From: Halobacteriales archaeon QS_4_70_19
GTDB taxonomy: Archaea > Halobacteriota > Halobacteria > Halobacteriales > Haloarculaceae
Reading direction: 5' to 3'
DNA length: 64,000 bases
Assembly: GCA_003020985.1 (NCBI GenBank)
Contig: PXRM01000027.1
Span: 1-64,000 of the forward strand
Positions 24,849-33,393 of the stretch are shown here, one piece after another. Made by a program: the position numbers and the translations under genes. The notes beneath the pieces were generated by a model. That model ran no database searches. It had not been told where the DNA came from and was given only the letters and a program-made list of their open reading frames with translations. Each line of letters starts with the position of its first letter. Position 1 is the first letter of the stretch.

Positions 24849-26677
24849 TGGCGACGCCACAGGTGGTCATCGCGCCGCTGCTGGTCGCGCTCGGGACGGC
24901 CGTGCTCGCGCTGCTGACCCGGTGGGACACACGCGTCCAGCGCGCGACCTCCATCCTGGGCGCGGTGGCGTATCTGGGCGGCGTGGCGGCGCTGTTCCGC
25001 GCGGTCCGGCTGGACCCGGACAACCGGCTCGTCTACCAGGTCTCCGGCTGGGACGCTCCCTTCGGCATCACACTGGTCGCGGACCCGCTGTCGACGCTGC
25101 TGCTCGCGCTCGCGGCGGTCGTCTCGCTCGTCGCCGCCGTCTACAGCACCCGCGCCGTCGACCTCGAGGGCCAGCGGCTCTCCTACCACGCCCTCTACCA
25201 CCTGATGGTCGTCGGCGTCACCGGAGCGCTCCTCACGGGCGACGTGTTCAACCTCTTCGTCTGGTTCGAGGTGATGCTGATGTCCTCGTACGTGCTGGTC
25301 GCGTTCGACAGCGGCCCGGCCAGCACCCGGGCGGCACTGCAGTACGCCGTCCTCAACCTGCTCGGAAGCGCGGTGATGCTGCTCGCCATCGGCGGCCTCT
25401 ACGCCACGACGGGGACGCTCAACATGGCCGACATGGCCCGTCGCCTCGCGGAGCCGGCGGCCTACGGTATCGACCCGGCGCCGGTGCTGGGCATCTCCGC
25501 GGTCCTCCTCGTCGTCTTCCTGTTGAAGGCGGGCGTCGTCCCGTTCCAGTTCTGGGTCCCCGACGCCTACCGGGCCGCGCCCGCGCCCGTGACGGCCATG
25601 CTCGCTGGCGTGGTGAAGAAGGTCGGCGTCTACGCCGTACTCCGGCTCTACTTCACCGTCTTCGCCGCGGCCCCGGTCGCCGTCTCCCTGCCCGGCATCG
25701 AGGGCGGCCCGGAGCTGGGCGTCCTCGCCTTCTTCGGCCCCGTTCTCTTCCTGCTGGCCACCGCCAGCACCCTCCTCGGCGGCCTCGGGGCCATCGACCA
25801 GCCCGACCTGGAGGGGCTGCTGGCCTACTCCTCCATCGCCCAGATCGGCTTCATCCTGCTCCCGGTCGCCGTCGCCGCGACGGCCACCGACCCCGCCGTC
25901 CGGACGGTCGGGGTCGCGGCCGCACTGGTCTACAGCGTCAACCACGGTCTCGCGAAGTCGCTGCTCTACATGGCCGGCGGTGCCGTGGAGGACGCCGTCG
26001 GCTCCACCCGCCTCTCGGACCTGGGCGGCCTGACCGAGACGACGCCGGTCCTCTCGGGCGTGGTCCTCGTCGGCGCGCTCTCGCTGGTCGGCATCCCGCC
26101 GCTGACGGGCTTTTTCGCGAAGCTGCTCGTCTTCGACACGGCCGTCCGGGCCGGCGCCCCGCTCGCGCTGGGCGTCGCGCTCGCGGGCGCCGTCCTCACC
26201 ATCGCCTACGCCACCCGGGTCTGGAACCGCGCCTTCTGGGGCGACCCGGGCCCGCGCGTCCAGGCGGCGGCTGCGGCCGCGCTCACGAGGGCCGGCTCCA
26301 CCATGGAGGAGGCCGGGGACGCCGTCACGGACGGCGGTGCCGACCCCGGCGCGGCGCCGGAGGACGCATCGGCCGGCCACGGGGACGCACACGACCAGCA
26401 CCACGGCGACCTCTCGGCCGCCGCGAGCATCGCCGACCCGCTCCTGGTCGGCTGCACGCTGGCACTGGCGGTCCTGCTGGTCGCGCTCGGGGTCGGCTTC
26501 GACCCGCTGTACACCGCCGCGACCGATGCCGCGTCCGCTGCCCTCGACACCGGGGCCTACGTCGACGCCGTCGACCCGACCACCGCCGGCGAGGCGCTGG
26601 CCGATGGCGGCGGTGGCGGCAGTGGCGGCGCGCACGACATCGAGACGCTGCGGTCGCTCCGGGGTGATGGCCGATGA
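24848..26677 (+). CDS. mnhD: Na+/H+ antiporter subunit D (MrpD/MnhD)
   Basis: Protein of 609 residues, second large antiporter-like subunit (NuoM/N-like). Diagnostic segments are FNLFVWFEVMLMSSYVLVAF near 135, LLKAGVVPFQFWVPDAYRAA near 225, GLLAYSSIAQIGFILLPVAV near 320 and NHGLAKSLLYMAGG near 360. A hydrophilic loop around residues 480-520 is rich in Gly, Asp and His (AGHGDAHDQHHGDL), unusual but common in haloarchaeal versions. ATG 24848 is chosen over GTG 24845 because it gives the canonical one-base overlap with the mnhC stop. It overlaps mnhE by 4 bases. Confidence 0.95.
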   Translation: MATPQVVIAPLLVALGTAVLALLTRWDTRVQRATSILGAVAYLGGVAALFRAVRLDPDNRLVYQVSGWDAPFGITLVADPLSTLLLALAAVVSLVAAVYSTRAVDLEGQRLSYHALYHLMVVGVTGALLTGDVFNLFVWFEVMLMSSYVLVAFDSGPASTRAALQYAVLNLLGSAVMLLAIGGLYATTGTLNMADMARRLAEPAAYGIDPAPVLGISAVLLVVFLLKAGVVPFQFWVPDAYRAAPAPVTAMLAGVVKKVGVYAVLRLYFTVFAAAPVAVSLPGIEGGPELGVLAFFGPVLFLLATASTLLGGLGAIDQPDLEGLLAYSSIAQIGFILLPVAVAATATDPAVRTVGVAAALVYSVNHGLAKSLLYMAGGAVEDAVGSTRLSDLGGLTETTPVLSGVVLVGALSLVGIPPLTGFFAKLLVFDTAVRAGAPLALGVALAGAVLTIAYATRVWNRAFWGDPGPRVQAAAAAALTRAGSTMEEAGDAVTDGGADPGAAPEDASAGHGDAHDQHHGDLSAAASIADPLLVGCTLALAVLLVALGVGFDPLYTAATDAASAALDTGAYVDAVDPTTAGEALADGGGGGSGGAHDIETLRSLRGDGR

Positions 26678-27297
26678 GCCGTCGCTGGCCGTTCATCGGC
26701 GTCTCGCTGGCCGTGCTCTGGCTGTTCGTCCGCGGTGTGGACCCGACGCCGCTGCCCGGCGGGCTGGCGGTGCTCGCCGAGGAGTTCCTCGTCGGCCTGC
26801 TCGTCGGGTTCCCGACGGCCTTCGCCCTCCGGAACTTCTACCGGGACGACATCGCCGTCCGCCCCTCCGTCCGGGCCGTCCCGTACGCCGTCCTCTACGT
26901 CGCGGTGTTCCTCCGGGAACTCGTCACCGCCAACGTCGACGTGGCCTACCGCGTCCTCGCGCCGTCGATGCCGATCGACCCGGACGTAGTCGCGGTACCG
27001 CTCCGGGTCGAGTCCGACGCCGCCATCACCACCATCGCGAACTCCATCACGCTCACCCCCGGGACGCTCACCATGGACCACGACGCCACCACCAACACGC
27101 TGTACGTCCACGCGATCAACTGCCGGGACCACGAGTCCGTCGTCGCCCCCATCCGGACCTGGGAGGACTACGCGCTCGTCATCTTCGAGGACCGCGACCC
27201 CTCGACCCCGGTCCCCGAGCGCCCCCCGGAGCCCTCGGCGGACGGCGGGCAGCCCGACGGCGTCGCGGCGGTCGGAGGTGAGACGGATGGCGAGTAG
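26674..27297 (+). CDS. mnhE: Na+/H+ antiporter subunit E (MrpE/MnhE)
   Basis: Protein of 207 residues. Two N-terminal membrane segments (FIGVSLAVLWLFVRGV; then LAEEFLVGLLVGFPTAFAL) are followed by the conserved block VLYVAVFLRELVTANVDVAY and the cytoplasmic beta domain ITTIANSITLTPGTLTMDHD with INCRDHE. A 35-residue Pro/Glu-rich tail ends the protein. It is needed for full Mrp activity. It overlaps the mnhF start by 11 bases. Confidence 0.94.
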   Translation: MSRRWPFIGVSLAVLWLFVRGVDPTPLPGGLAVLAEEFLVGLLVGFPTAFALRNFYRDDIAVRPSVRAVPYAVLYVAVFLRELVTANVDVAYRVLAPSMPIDPDVVAVPLRVESDAAITTIANSITLTPGTLTMDHDATTNTLYVHAINCRDHESVVAPIRTWEDYALVIFEDRDPSTPVPERPPEPSADGGQPDGVAAVGGETDGE

Positions 27298-27574
27298 TCC
27301 GTCGTTCCTGGACCCGGTGTTGCTGGGGGCGCTCGTCCTCTCGGCGGGTATCACACTGGTCGCGGCCTACCGGGTCATCGTCGGCCCGACCACCCCGGAC
27401 CGCGTGGTCGGGCTGGACGTCATCGGGACGAACGTGGTCGCCATCGCCGCGCTCTACTCGATGCGGGCCGCGCACGGCCTGTTCGCGGACGTGGCACTCG
27501 TCCTCGCCATTATCGGCTTCATCAGCACTATCACCGTTGCTCGCTACGTCACGGAGGGGGACATCATCGAGTGA
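27287..27574 (+). CDS. mnhF: Na+/H+ antiporter subunit F (MrpF/MnhF)
   Basis: Protein of 95 residues with three helices and the signature AYRVIVGPTTPDRVVGLDVI near residue 28, then FADVALVLAIIGFISTITVARY. The ATG at 27287 gives the usual length; a GTG at 27278 is possible. Both ends overlap neighbours, so it is translated as part of the coupled operon. Confidence 0.94.
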   Translation: MASSPSFLDPVLLGALVLSAGITLVAAYRVIVGPTTPDRVVGLDVIGTNVVAIAALYSMRAAHGLFADVALVLAIIGFISTITVARYVTEGDIIE

Positions 27575-27582
27575 TCCCGACC

Positions 27583-28032
27583 ATGGCTGTACTCACCACC
27601 GCGCTCGTCCGCACGCTTGACCCCGTCGTCCTCGTTTCCGAGGGTGGCGGCGCCCCCACCGTCGGCCCCCTCAGAGGCGCCGTCGTGGCTCTGCTCGTCG
27701 TGGTCGGTGCCTTCTTCCTCGTCGTGGGGACCGTCGGCCTCGTCCGCCTGCCCACCGTCTACAACCGGATGCACGCCACCAGCAAGGCGACGACGCTCGG
27801 CGCCTCCTCCATCCTCCTCGCGGCCACGGCCTACTTCGGCCCCCGGGGCGCCGGCCTCGTCTCGCTGGTGGGCATCGTCTTCCTGTTCGTCACCGCGCCG
27901 ACCGGCGCGCACATGATCAGCCGGGCCGCACAGCGTATGGGCGTCGACTTCGAGCCCGGGGTCACCTGGCCCGGCGGCGAGGGCGTCGACGACCCGACGG
28001 CGGGCGAGGACGCTGACGCTGACGCGGACTGA
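27583..28032 (+). CDS. mnhG: Na+/H+ antiporter subunit G (MrpG/MnhG)
   Basis: Protein of 149 residues, last subunit of the operon. Signature FFLVVGTVGLVRLPTVYNRM followed by HATSKATTLGASSILLAA and VFLFVTAPTGAHMISRAA. An acidic tail follows. The start is ambiguous: GTG 27571 overlaps the mnhF stop, while ATG 27583 lies 8 bases beyond it; I chose ATG. With this gene the set A-G is complete, so the operon should encode a functional antiporter. Confidence 0.93.
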   Translation: MAVLTTALVRTLDPVVLVSEGGGAPTVGPLRGAVVALLVVVGAFFLVVGTVGLVRLPTVYNRMHATSKATTLGASSILLAATAYFGPRGAGLVSLVGIVFLFVTAPTGAHMISRAAQRMGVDFEPGVTWPGGEGVDDPTAGEDADADAD

Positions 28033-28056
28033 CGCCGGTCACCTCCCCCTGCCGGC

Positions 28057-28842
28057 TCAGTACCAGGTCCCGCCCGCGTCGACGCCGATCTCCTGGGCCG
28101 TGACGTGCCGTCCTCGTTCGCTGGCCAGGTACGCCACCTGCTCGGCCACCTCCGCAGCGTCCATCAGGAAATCCGGGAGTGCGAAGTCGTCGGTGCCGAG
28201 GTCGACCGGTTCGGCACGTTCCACGTCCGCGATCTCCGCCTGCTTCGCCGCCACCTCCTCGAGGCGTGGCCCCTGGATGGGACCGGGCAGGACCGTGTTC
28301 ACCGTGACGCCGTCACGACCCAGTTCGTAGGCCAGCGTCCGCGTCATCCCGATCAGCGCCATCTTCGAGGCCGCGTACGCCAGGCGGTTCGGGTAGGGGC
28401 GCTTCCCGCCGATCGAGCCGATGTTGACGACGCTCCCCCGGTCGGACTCGCGGAGGTGTCGCTCGGCGTGCTTCGCACAGAGGAACGGGCCGACGACGTT
28501 GACCTCCTGCGTGTAGCGGAACTCGTCGGCGTCGACGCGGTGGACCGGGTCGACCGGACCCCCGATGCCGGCGTTGTTGACCAGGCAGTCCAGCCCCCCG
28601 AACTCGTCGACCGTCGCCTCGACGACTGCCGCCACGTCGTCCTCGTCGGTCACGTCCGTCTCGACCGCGACCGCCTCGCCGCCCGCCTCGGCGACCATGT
28701 CGGCGGTCTCCTCGATCGCGTCTCTGCTCCGGGCCGCACAGACGACGCTCGCGCCGTAGCCGCCGAACGTCCTGGCAATCCCCCGGCCGATACCCTGCGA
28801 AGCGCCCGTCACGAGCGCGGTGGTGTCTCCCAGCACGCCCAC
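28057..28842 (-). CDS. Short-chain dehydrogenase/reductase
   Basis: Protein of 261 residues with classical SDR motifs: cofactor loop TGASQGIG at 13-20, Asp at the end of strand 3 (TDVTDEDD), NNAG near 92, Ser near 141 and the catalytic YAASK near 155. An ARS segment after strand 2 (CAARSRDAI) favours NADP(H). A 25-residue insert near residues 200-225 before the last helix varies between subfamilies. The closest-looking group is 3-oxoacyl-ACP reductase/sugar alcohol dehydrogenase-like, but the substrate cannot be read. It converges on the Mrp operon with a 24-base gap. Confidence 0.9.
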   Translation of the reverse strand: MGVLGDTTALVTGASQGIGRGIARTFGGYGASVVCAARSRDAIEETADMVAEAGGEAVAVETDVTDEDDVAAVVEATVDEFGGLDCLVNNAGIGGPVDPVHRVDADEFRYTQEVNVVGPFLCAKHAERHLRESDRGSVVNIGSIGGKRPYPNRLAYAASKMALIGMTRTLAYELGRDGVTVNTVLPGPIQGPRLEEVAAKQAEIADVERAEPVDLGTDDFALPDFLMDAAEVAEQVAYLASERGRHVTAQEIGVDAGGTWY

Positions 28843-28942
28843 CCCGTCGCTCGCTCGGCTGTTAAGCGTTCATCCCGGCTACGACCCCGGTTCACGTGCC
28901 GACCCGGTCCGGTAGCACGAACGATTTTCAGTCTCCGGACCC

Positions 28943-30250
28943 ATGTTCTATCGAGGCATGTTACGGGGTGGGTGGAACGAGCGTGGGCTGTCGCCGGTGA
29001 CCGGCGCGGCGCTGATGGTCGTGGTTCTCGTCCTCCTCGGGGTCGTCAGCAGCGGCCTGATATTCGGGCTCGCCGAGGAGGAGCCCTCCCCGCCGTCGGC
29101 CTCGCTGGAGATGGTGCCGGTCGACGGCAGCAACCAGTACGACATCCGCCACCAGTCGGGCAACCCCATCGACGGCGACGAGGTCACCATCCAGGGGGTC
29201 AGCGACCCGGACGCGCTGGATGGCCGGACGCTGACCGCGGGCGACAGCGTCCGGGTCCTTCCGACCGATTCGGAGGTCGCCCTCGTCTGGGACAGCGGCG
29301 AGGACTCCTCGTACGTTCTCGCCGAGTTCGACTCGGTTCTCTCGACGAGCGACTCGCTCATCGGCGGGAGCATCAACGCCCGGGTCGACGGCCAGCTTCA
29401 GGTCATCAACGGCGACGGCGGGACGCTGGAGCCGTTCTCGAACACGGGGCAGATCAAGGCCCTCGGCCCGGCGACGACGGACCTCGACGGGGACGGGCTC
29501 GTCGAGGCGCCGTATCTCGACGCCAACGGCGTGCTGAAGCTCATCGACGGCGAGGGCGAGCGCTCGACGCTCGCCACCGACGCCGACCTGAACGGGGGTC
29601 AGATACGCACCCAGAAGACCCGGCTAGCCGTGGCGACCTGGAACGGGACGGGTCCGGACGTCCTGTTCACCGGCGACACGGACACCATTTACCGGGTGAG
29701 TCCGGGCGGGTCACCGACCGAAGTCGCCACCCCCGACAACGGGGTCAACGCGGTCGTCGACGCCGGCGATATGGACGGTGATGGCGATACCGAACTCGTC
29801 TTCGCCGACGGGAGCCAGGAGATCCGCTACCTCGACAACGACGGGAGCACCACGGGCGTGACGGCCGGCTCGAACAACGGTATCGGCGCCGGGTCGCTGG
29901 TCGACTACGACGGCGACGGCGTCCAGCGCGTGGCCATCGTCGACGGCGGGAACAACATCAAACTCGTCGGCTCCCCGGGCGGCGAGAGCGACGTCCTCAT
30001 CGACGACACGCGGGTGGCCGGCGTGAACGCCCCGCAGGCCAGGAAGTCGCCGCTCACCGTCGCCGACATCGATGGCGACGGCGGGAACGAGATCGTCTAC
30101 CTCGGCGACGACAACGGGAAGGTGAAGTACCTCGACGGGGTCGACGAGCACTTCGACAGCGGCGGCACCGACGACATCACCGTCGAGTTCCTCACCGACG
30201 ACACCGGGTCAAAGATCGACGGGTCCGACGTGACCGGGTTGACCTCCTGA
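28943..30250 (+). CDS. Type IV pilin-like protein with FG-GAP/VCBS-type repeats
   Basis: Protein of 435 residues. The N-terminus NERGLSPVTGAALMVVVLVLLGVVSSGLI is a prepilin-like signal plus hydrophobic helix. After a beta domain (about 45-135) come repeats with calcium-loop motifs DLDGDGLVE, DMDGDGDTELVF, DYDGDGVQ and DIDGDGGNEIVYL, spaced as in FG-GAP beta-propeller blades. It is most likely a surface-exposed, pilus- or membrane-anchored protein that binds a ligand or polymer and calcium. ATG 28943 or ATG 28958 could be the start; both keep the signal intact. It stands alone, divergent from the SDR gene. Confidence 0.8.
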   Translation: MFYRGMLRGGWNERGLSPVTGAALMVVVLVLLGVVSSGLIFGLAEEEPSPPSASLEMVPVDGSNQYDIRHQSGNPIDGDEVTIQGVSDPDALDGRTLTAGDSVRVLPTDSEVALVWDSGEDSSYVLAEFDSVLSTSDSLIGGSINARVDGQLQVINGDGGTLEPFSNTGQIKALGPATTDLDGDGLVEAPYLDANGVLKLIDGEGERSTLATDADLNGGQIRTQKTRLAVATWNGTGPDVLFTGDTDTIYRVSPGGSPTEVATPDNGVNAVVDAGDMDGDGDTELVFADGSQEIRYLDNDGSTTGVTAGSNNGIGAGSLVDYDGDGVQRVAIVDGGNNIKLVGSPGGESDVLIDDTRVAGVNAPQARKSPLTVADIDGDGGNEIVYLGDDNGKVKYLDGVDEHFDSGGTDDITVEFLTDDTGSKIDGSDVTGLTS

Positions 30251-30398
30251 GCCCTGCGGGCCGTCCCGCCCTCCGGAGGTCCCCTCACGTAACCGCCACG
30301 TGCCGGCTATATTTACTAAAGAAGTGAGATATTTGGGTTGTACCATCATTAATTCGTACGAAGATTCAGCAACGAATATATCACCTCCCATGGCTGCT

Positions 30399-31559
30399 TC
30401 ACTCCCCGTCCAGCTCGTCCGCCAGCTCCACCGCGATACGGAGCCCGAGTTCGTCCTTCGGGCCGACGAACTCCTCGACGCGCTCCCCGCGGACGAACAG
30501 CGTGCGGGTCTCCGCCTCGCCGAGGACGGACGCGTCGTTCCCGACGACGAATGACAGTCCCGCCCGCTCCAGCGTCTCGCGGGCCTTCTCCACCAGCGCG
30601 TCGTCGTCGCCGCTCGTCTCCAGCTTGAACCCGACGACGGCGAGGTCGGGGTGCTCCTCGCGGACCGTGTCGATGAGCTTCGGCGTCGGCTCCAGCTCCA
30701 GCGTCAGCTCCTGCCCCGAGCGGATCTTCTCGTCGCTGGCCGCGACGGTGTAGTCGGAGACGGCGGCCGCACTCACCAGCGCGTCGGCGTCGTCCGCGTG
30801 AGCACGGACGGCGTCGAGCATCTCGGCGGCGCTCTCGACCTGCTCGACGGTCGCGTACGAGACGTCCGCGCCGTCGTGGACGAGCGTCACGTCCGCGCCG
30901 CGCGCGTAGCACGCTCGCGCGACCGCCCGGCCCGTCCGCCCGGAGGCGCGGTTCGTGATCGTGCGCACGGGGTCGATGCGCTCGCTGGTCGCACCGCTCG
31001 TGATGACGACGTGCCGGCCGCCGAGCGGGTCCGGACCGACCGCGCGGGCGGTCTCGGTCACGATATCCGCCTCGGCGGCGATCTTCGCCTTCCCCTCCTC
31101 GACCCGCGGGTCGACGAATTCGATGCCCCACCCCTCTAGCCGGTCGAGCGACGCGAGGACCCCGGGGTGGTCGTACATCGGCTCGTGCATCGCCGGCGCG
31201 ACGACCACGGGCACGTCCGCGCCCAGCGCGACCGTCGCGCAGGTCGTGACGGGCGTGTCGTCGACGGCGGCGGCGATCTTCCCGACCGTGTTCGCCGTCG
31301 CGGGTGCCACCAGCAGCACGTCCGCCCAGCCGTCGCGGCCGCACAGCTCGACGTGCTCGACGGCGCCCGTGATCTCCGTGACGGCGTCGTTCCCGGTGGC
31401 GAACTCCAGCGCCCACGGGTGGATGATGCCCGTCGCGGCGTCGGTGGTGACCGCCCGCACCTGCGCGCCGTGGCGTCGCAACTCGTGTGCCAGCTCGACC
31501 GTCTTCACCGCCGCGATGGAGCCCGACACCCCCAGCGCGACGTTCACGCCCTCCAGCAT
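30399..31559 (-). CDS. coaBC: Bifunctional phosphopantothenoylcysteine decarboxylase/synthase (Dfp)
   Basis: Protein of 386 residues, normal for CoaBC of coenzyme A synthesis. The CoaC flavin domain has GVSGSIAAVKTVELA at the start, the catalytic histidine in HPWALEF, LLVAPATANTVGKIA and the PAMHEPMYDHP motif. The CoaB domain begins near residue 185 (RHVVITSGATSERIDPVRTI) with NRASGRTGRAVARA and the lysine-containing VVGFKLET. It joins cysteine to 4'-phosphopantothenate and decarboxylates the product. The ATG at 31559 is directly before the first strand. It is transcribed after the flavoprotein gene on the same strand, 48 bases away. Confidence 0.95.
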   Translation of the reverse strand: MLEGVNVALGVSGSIAAVKTVELAHELRRHGAQVRAVTTDAATGIIHPWALEFATGNDAVTEITGAVEHVELCGRDGWADVLLVAPATANTVGKIAAAVDDTPVTTCATVALGADVPVVVAPAMHEPMYDHPGVLASLDRLEGWGIEFVDPRVEEGKAKIAAEADIVTETARAVGPDPLGGRHVVITSGATSERIDPVRTITNRASGRTGRAVARACYARGADVTLVHDGADVSYATVEQVESAAEMLDAVRAHADDADALVSAAAVSDYTVAASDEKIRSGQELTLELEPTPKLIDTVREEHPDLAVVGFKLETSGDDDALVEKARETLERAGLSFVVGNDASVLGEAETRTLFVRGERVEEFVGPKDELGLRIAVELADELDGE

Positions 31560-31607
31560 GGCCCGGCGTTCGCCCCTCGGGGTATTGAGTCCCCCGCCCG
31601 CTCCCCG

Positions 31608-32444
31608 CTACTCCCCGGCGTCCGTCGCCGACTCGTCGGCCTCGTTCCCCTCTCGTGCGCGCTTCGCCACCACGCTCGGGTGCATCGTCGGTCCGTCCGG
31701 GTGCGGCTCGGCGAACGCCTCGCGCATCCGGTCGATGGCGACCTGCTCGCGGCGCTCCCACTCCGACGCGGGGATCTCCTCGCAGCCCGGCGGCACCTCG
31801 CGGCCACGCTCCGTGAAGTACCCCTCGGGGGCGACCCAGTCCTGGTAGAACGGACGGTCGCTGTCCTCGATGATGGCGAGCCCGGCCTCGGCCCCGTGGC
31901 CCGCACAGACCGCGGCCTGGTGGGACTTCGCCGCCAGCCGGCCGGCCGCGTAGAGCCCGTCGACGGCCGTCCGGCCGCAGTCGTCCGTATCGACGTAGGT
32001 CTTCGAGCCCCGCTCGAGCAGCGCGGCCCCGCTCCCCTCGAGATACGAGGCGTCGCTCCAGGAGGCGGCCACGACGAATGGGGCCGTCAGCACCGTCTCC
32101 CCGTCCGCACCCTCGACGCGGACCGCGTGTGCCTCGTCATCCCCGCCGGCGTCGAGGTCCGTCACGCGCCCGCTGAGGAACGCGGCGCCGCTCTCCCCGG
32201 CCTGTTCGGCCAGCAGGTCGAGAAAGCGCTGTGCGTTCACGCCCGCCGGGAAGCCGGGGACGTTCTCTAAGTGCGCGTTCCGTCGGAGGATGGACTCGCC
32301 GTCGTCAACGACAAGCGTCTCCAGCCCGGCGCGTGCGGTGAACGTGGCCGCCGTCAGCCCCGCGACGCCGCCGCCCGCGATCAGCACGTCGGGTGCGAGG
32401 GTCGAATCGGCGCCCGTCCCGGCCGCATCGTCAGCATCGTCCAT
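31608..32444 (-). CDS. FAD-dependent oxidoreductase (thioredoxin-reductase-like fold)
   Basis: Protein of 278 residues. The Rossmann motif LIAGGGVAGLTAATFTARAG lies near residue 20 and an acidic strand-2 end follows (LVVDDGES). A second conserved FAD-binding block is DGLYAAGRLA near 175. The CxxC redox pair of thioredoxin reductases is absent, so it is not a disulfide reductase; it matches the haloarchaeal 'NAD(P)/FAD-dependent oxidoreductase' group. An insert after HPSVVAKRAREG ends in an acidic tail. Start ATG 32444 fits the Asp-rich N-terminus; a longer frame to 32498 is basic and unlikely. Confidence 0.85.
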   Translation of the reverse strand: MDDADDAAGTGADSTLAPDVLIAGGGVAGLTAATFTARAGLETLVVDDGESILRRNAHLENVPGFPAGVNAQRFLDLLAEQAGESGAAFLSGRVTDLDAGGDDEAHAVRVEGADGETVLTAPFVVAASWSDASYLEGSGAALLERGSKTYVDTDDCGRTAVDGLYAAGRLAAKSHQAAVCAGHGAEAGLAIIEDSDRPFYQDWVAPEGYFTERGREVPPGCEEIPASEWERREQVAIDRMREAFAEPHPDGPTMHPSVVAKRAREGNEADESATDAGE

Positions 32445-32545
32445 GCTCGACCCTCGGCTACGGGGTGACAGGAACCTGCCGGTTCCGACCGACCGCACCG
32501 GGTCGGGCGCGGAACCCTTACGGCCGCGCGGGCCGATCCGGGCAC

Positions 32546-33079
32546 GTGGACACCGTCGAGGTCAGCACCGTCGTCTACATCCCGCCCGCGGAGGCGCACG
32601 ACTTCCTGGTTGACTTCCCGGGGTATGCCCGCTACTCGGAGTACCTGGACCGGGTGGACCAGCACGGCGACGGCGGTCCCGACACCGAGTACGACCTCCA
32701 CTTCTCCTGGTGGAAGCTGACCTACACGGCCCGGTCACGGGTGGTCGACGTCGAGCCACCGACCCGGCTCGACTGGACGGTGATCAAGGACCTCGACGCG
32801 CGGGGCCGCTGGCTGGTCGAGGACGTGACCGAGAGCGAGGCGCCGCCCGAACGGGACCACGCCAGCCGCGTCCGGCTGCAGATCCAGTTCTTCCCGGACT
32901 CGGCCGACGAGGACGCCGTCGACCTCCCGCGGTTCGTCTCGCTCGACTGGGTCGTCGAGAAGGTGAAACCCCTCGTCCAGTCGGAGGCCGAGCAGGTCGT
33001 CCGGCGAATCGTCACGGACCTGGAGGGAGAGTCACGGGATGTCGACCTGGAGATCCACGCCACGCCCAGCTCCGTCTGA
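32546..33079 (+). CDS. SRPBCC (START/polyketide cyclase, COQ10-like) family protein
   Basis: Protein of 177 residues from GTG 32546. Segments VEVSTVVYIPPAEAHDFLVD, then FPGYARYSEYLDRVDQ, and a long C-terminal helix (VEKVKPLVQSEAEQVVRRIV) give the helix-grip fold of the SRPBCC superfamily, which binds hydrophobic ligands such as lipids or quinones. The Y-SEYL pattern is typical of the COQ10/RatA-like branch. Its ligand is unknown. It diverges from the flavoprotein gene (about 100 bases between starts), so both could share a regulatory region. Confidence 0.8.
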   Translation: MDTVEVSTVVYIPPAEAHDFLVDFPGYARYSEYLDRVDQHGDGGPDTEYDLHFSWWKLTYTARSRVVDVEPPTRLDWTVIKDLDARGRWLVEDVTESEAPPERDHASRVRLQIQFFPDSADEDAVDLPRFVSLDWVVEKVKPLVQSEAEQVVRRIVTDLEGESRDVDLEIHATPSSV

Positions 33080-33282
33080 GCGAAGCCGCGAGCGCCGCCG
33101 GGATGAGGCTCCACGGCGCGAGAACCGGCGGAAGGGTCTTCGGCGCCGACACCCGACTTCGAGATATGGTACCCAGCGACGCGGCGGTCGACGCCGAGAG
33201 CGAGGAGGTTCGCGTCTGGCCCGTTGAGCGGACCTGCTCCGATTTCCTGTTACCTATAGTGGATACGGTTCAGAGAGTACCT

Positions 33283-33393
33283 ATGAGCGAACCCTCGTTA
33301 AACGGCCAAGTGGACGCGATTCTCACCAGTTTGTATACCCACTTTCTCCTTCTGGTTGGCCTGAGCTACGAATTTCCGAACATACAAGCCTGA
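33283..33393 (+). CDS. Possible 36-residue peptide coupled to the DUF368 gene
   Basis: ATG 33283 opens MSEPSLNGQVDAILTSLYTH, with a hydrophobic FLLLVGLSY segment, and its TGA overlaps the ATG at 33393 by one base. TACCTATAGTGG upstream (33251-33262) could be a TATA box. It may be a leader peptide or simply a chance frame; the DUF368 gene may instead begin at ATG 33414. Confidence 0.3.
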   Translation: MSEPSLNGQVDAILTSLYTHFLLLVGLSYEFPNIQA

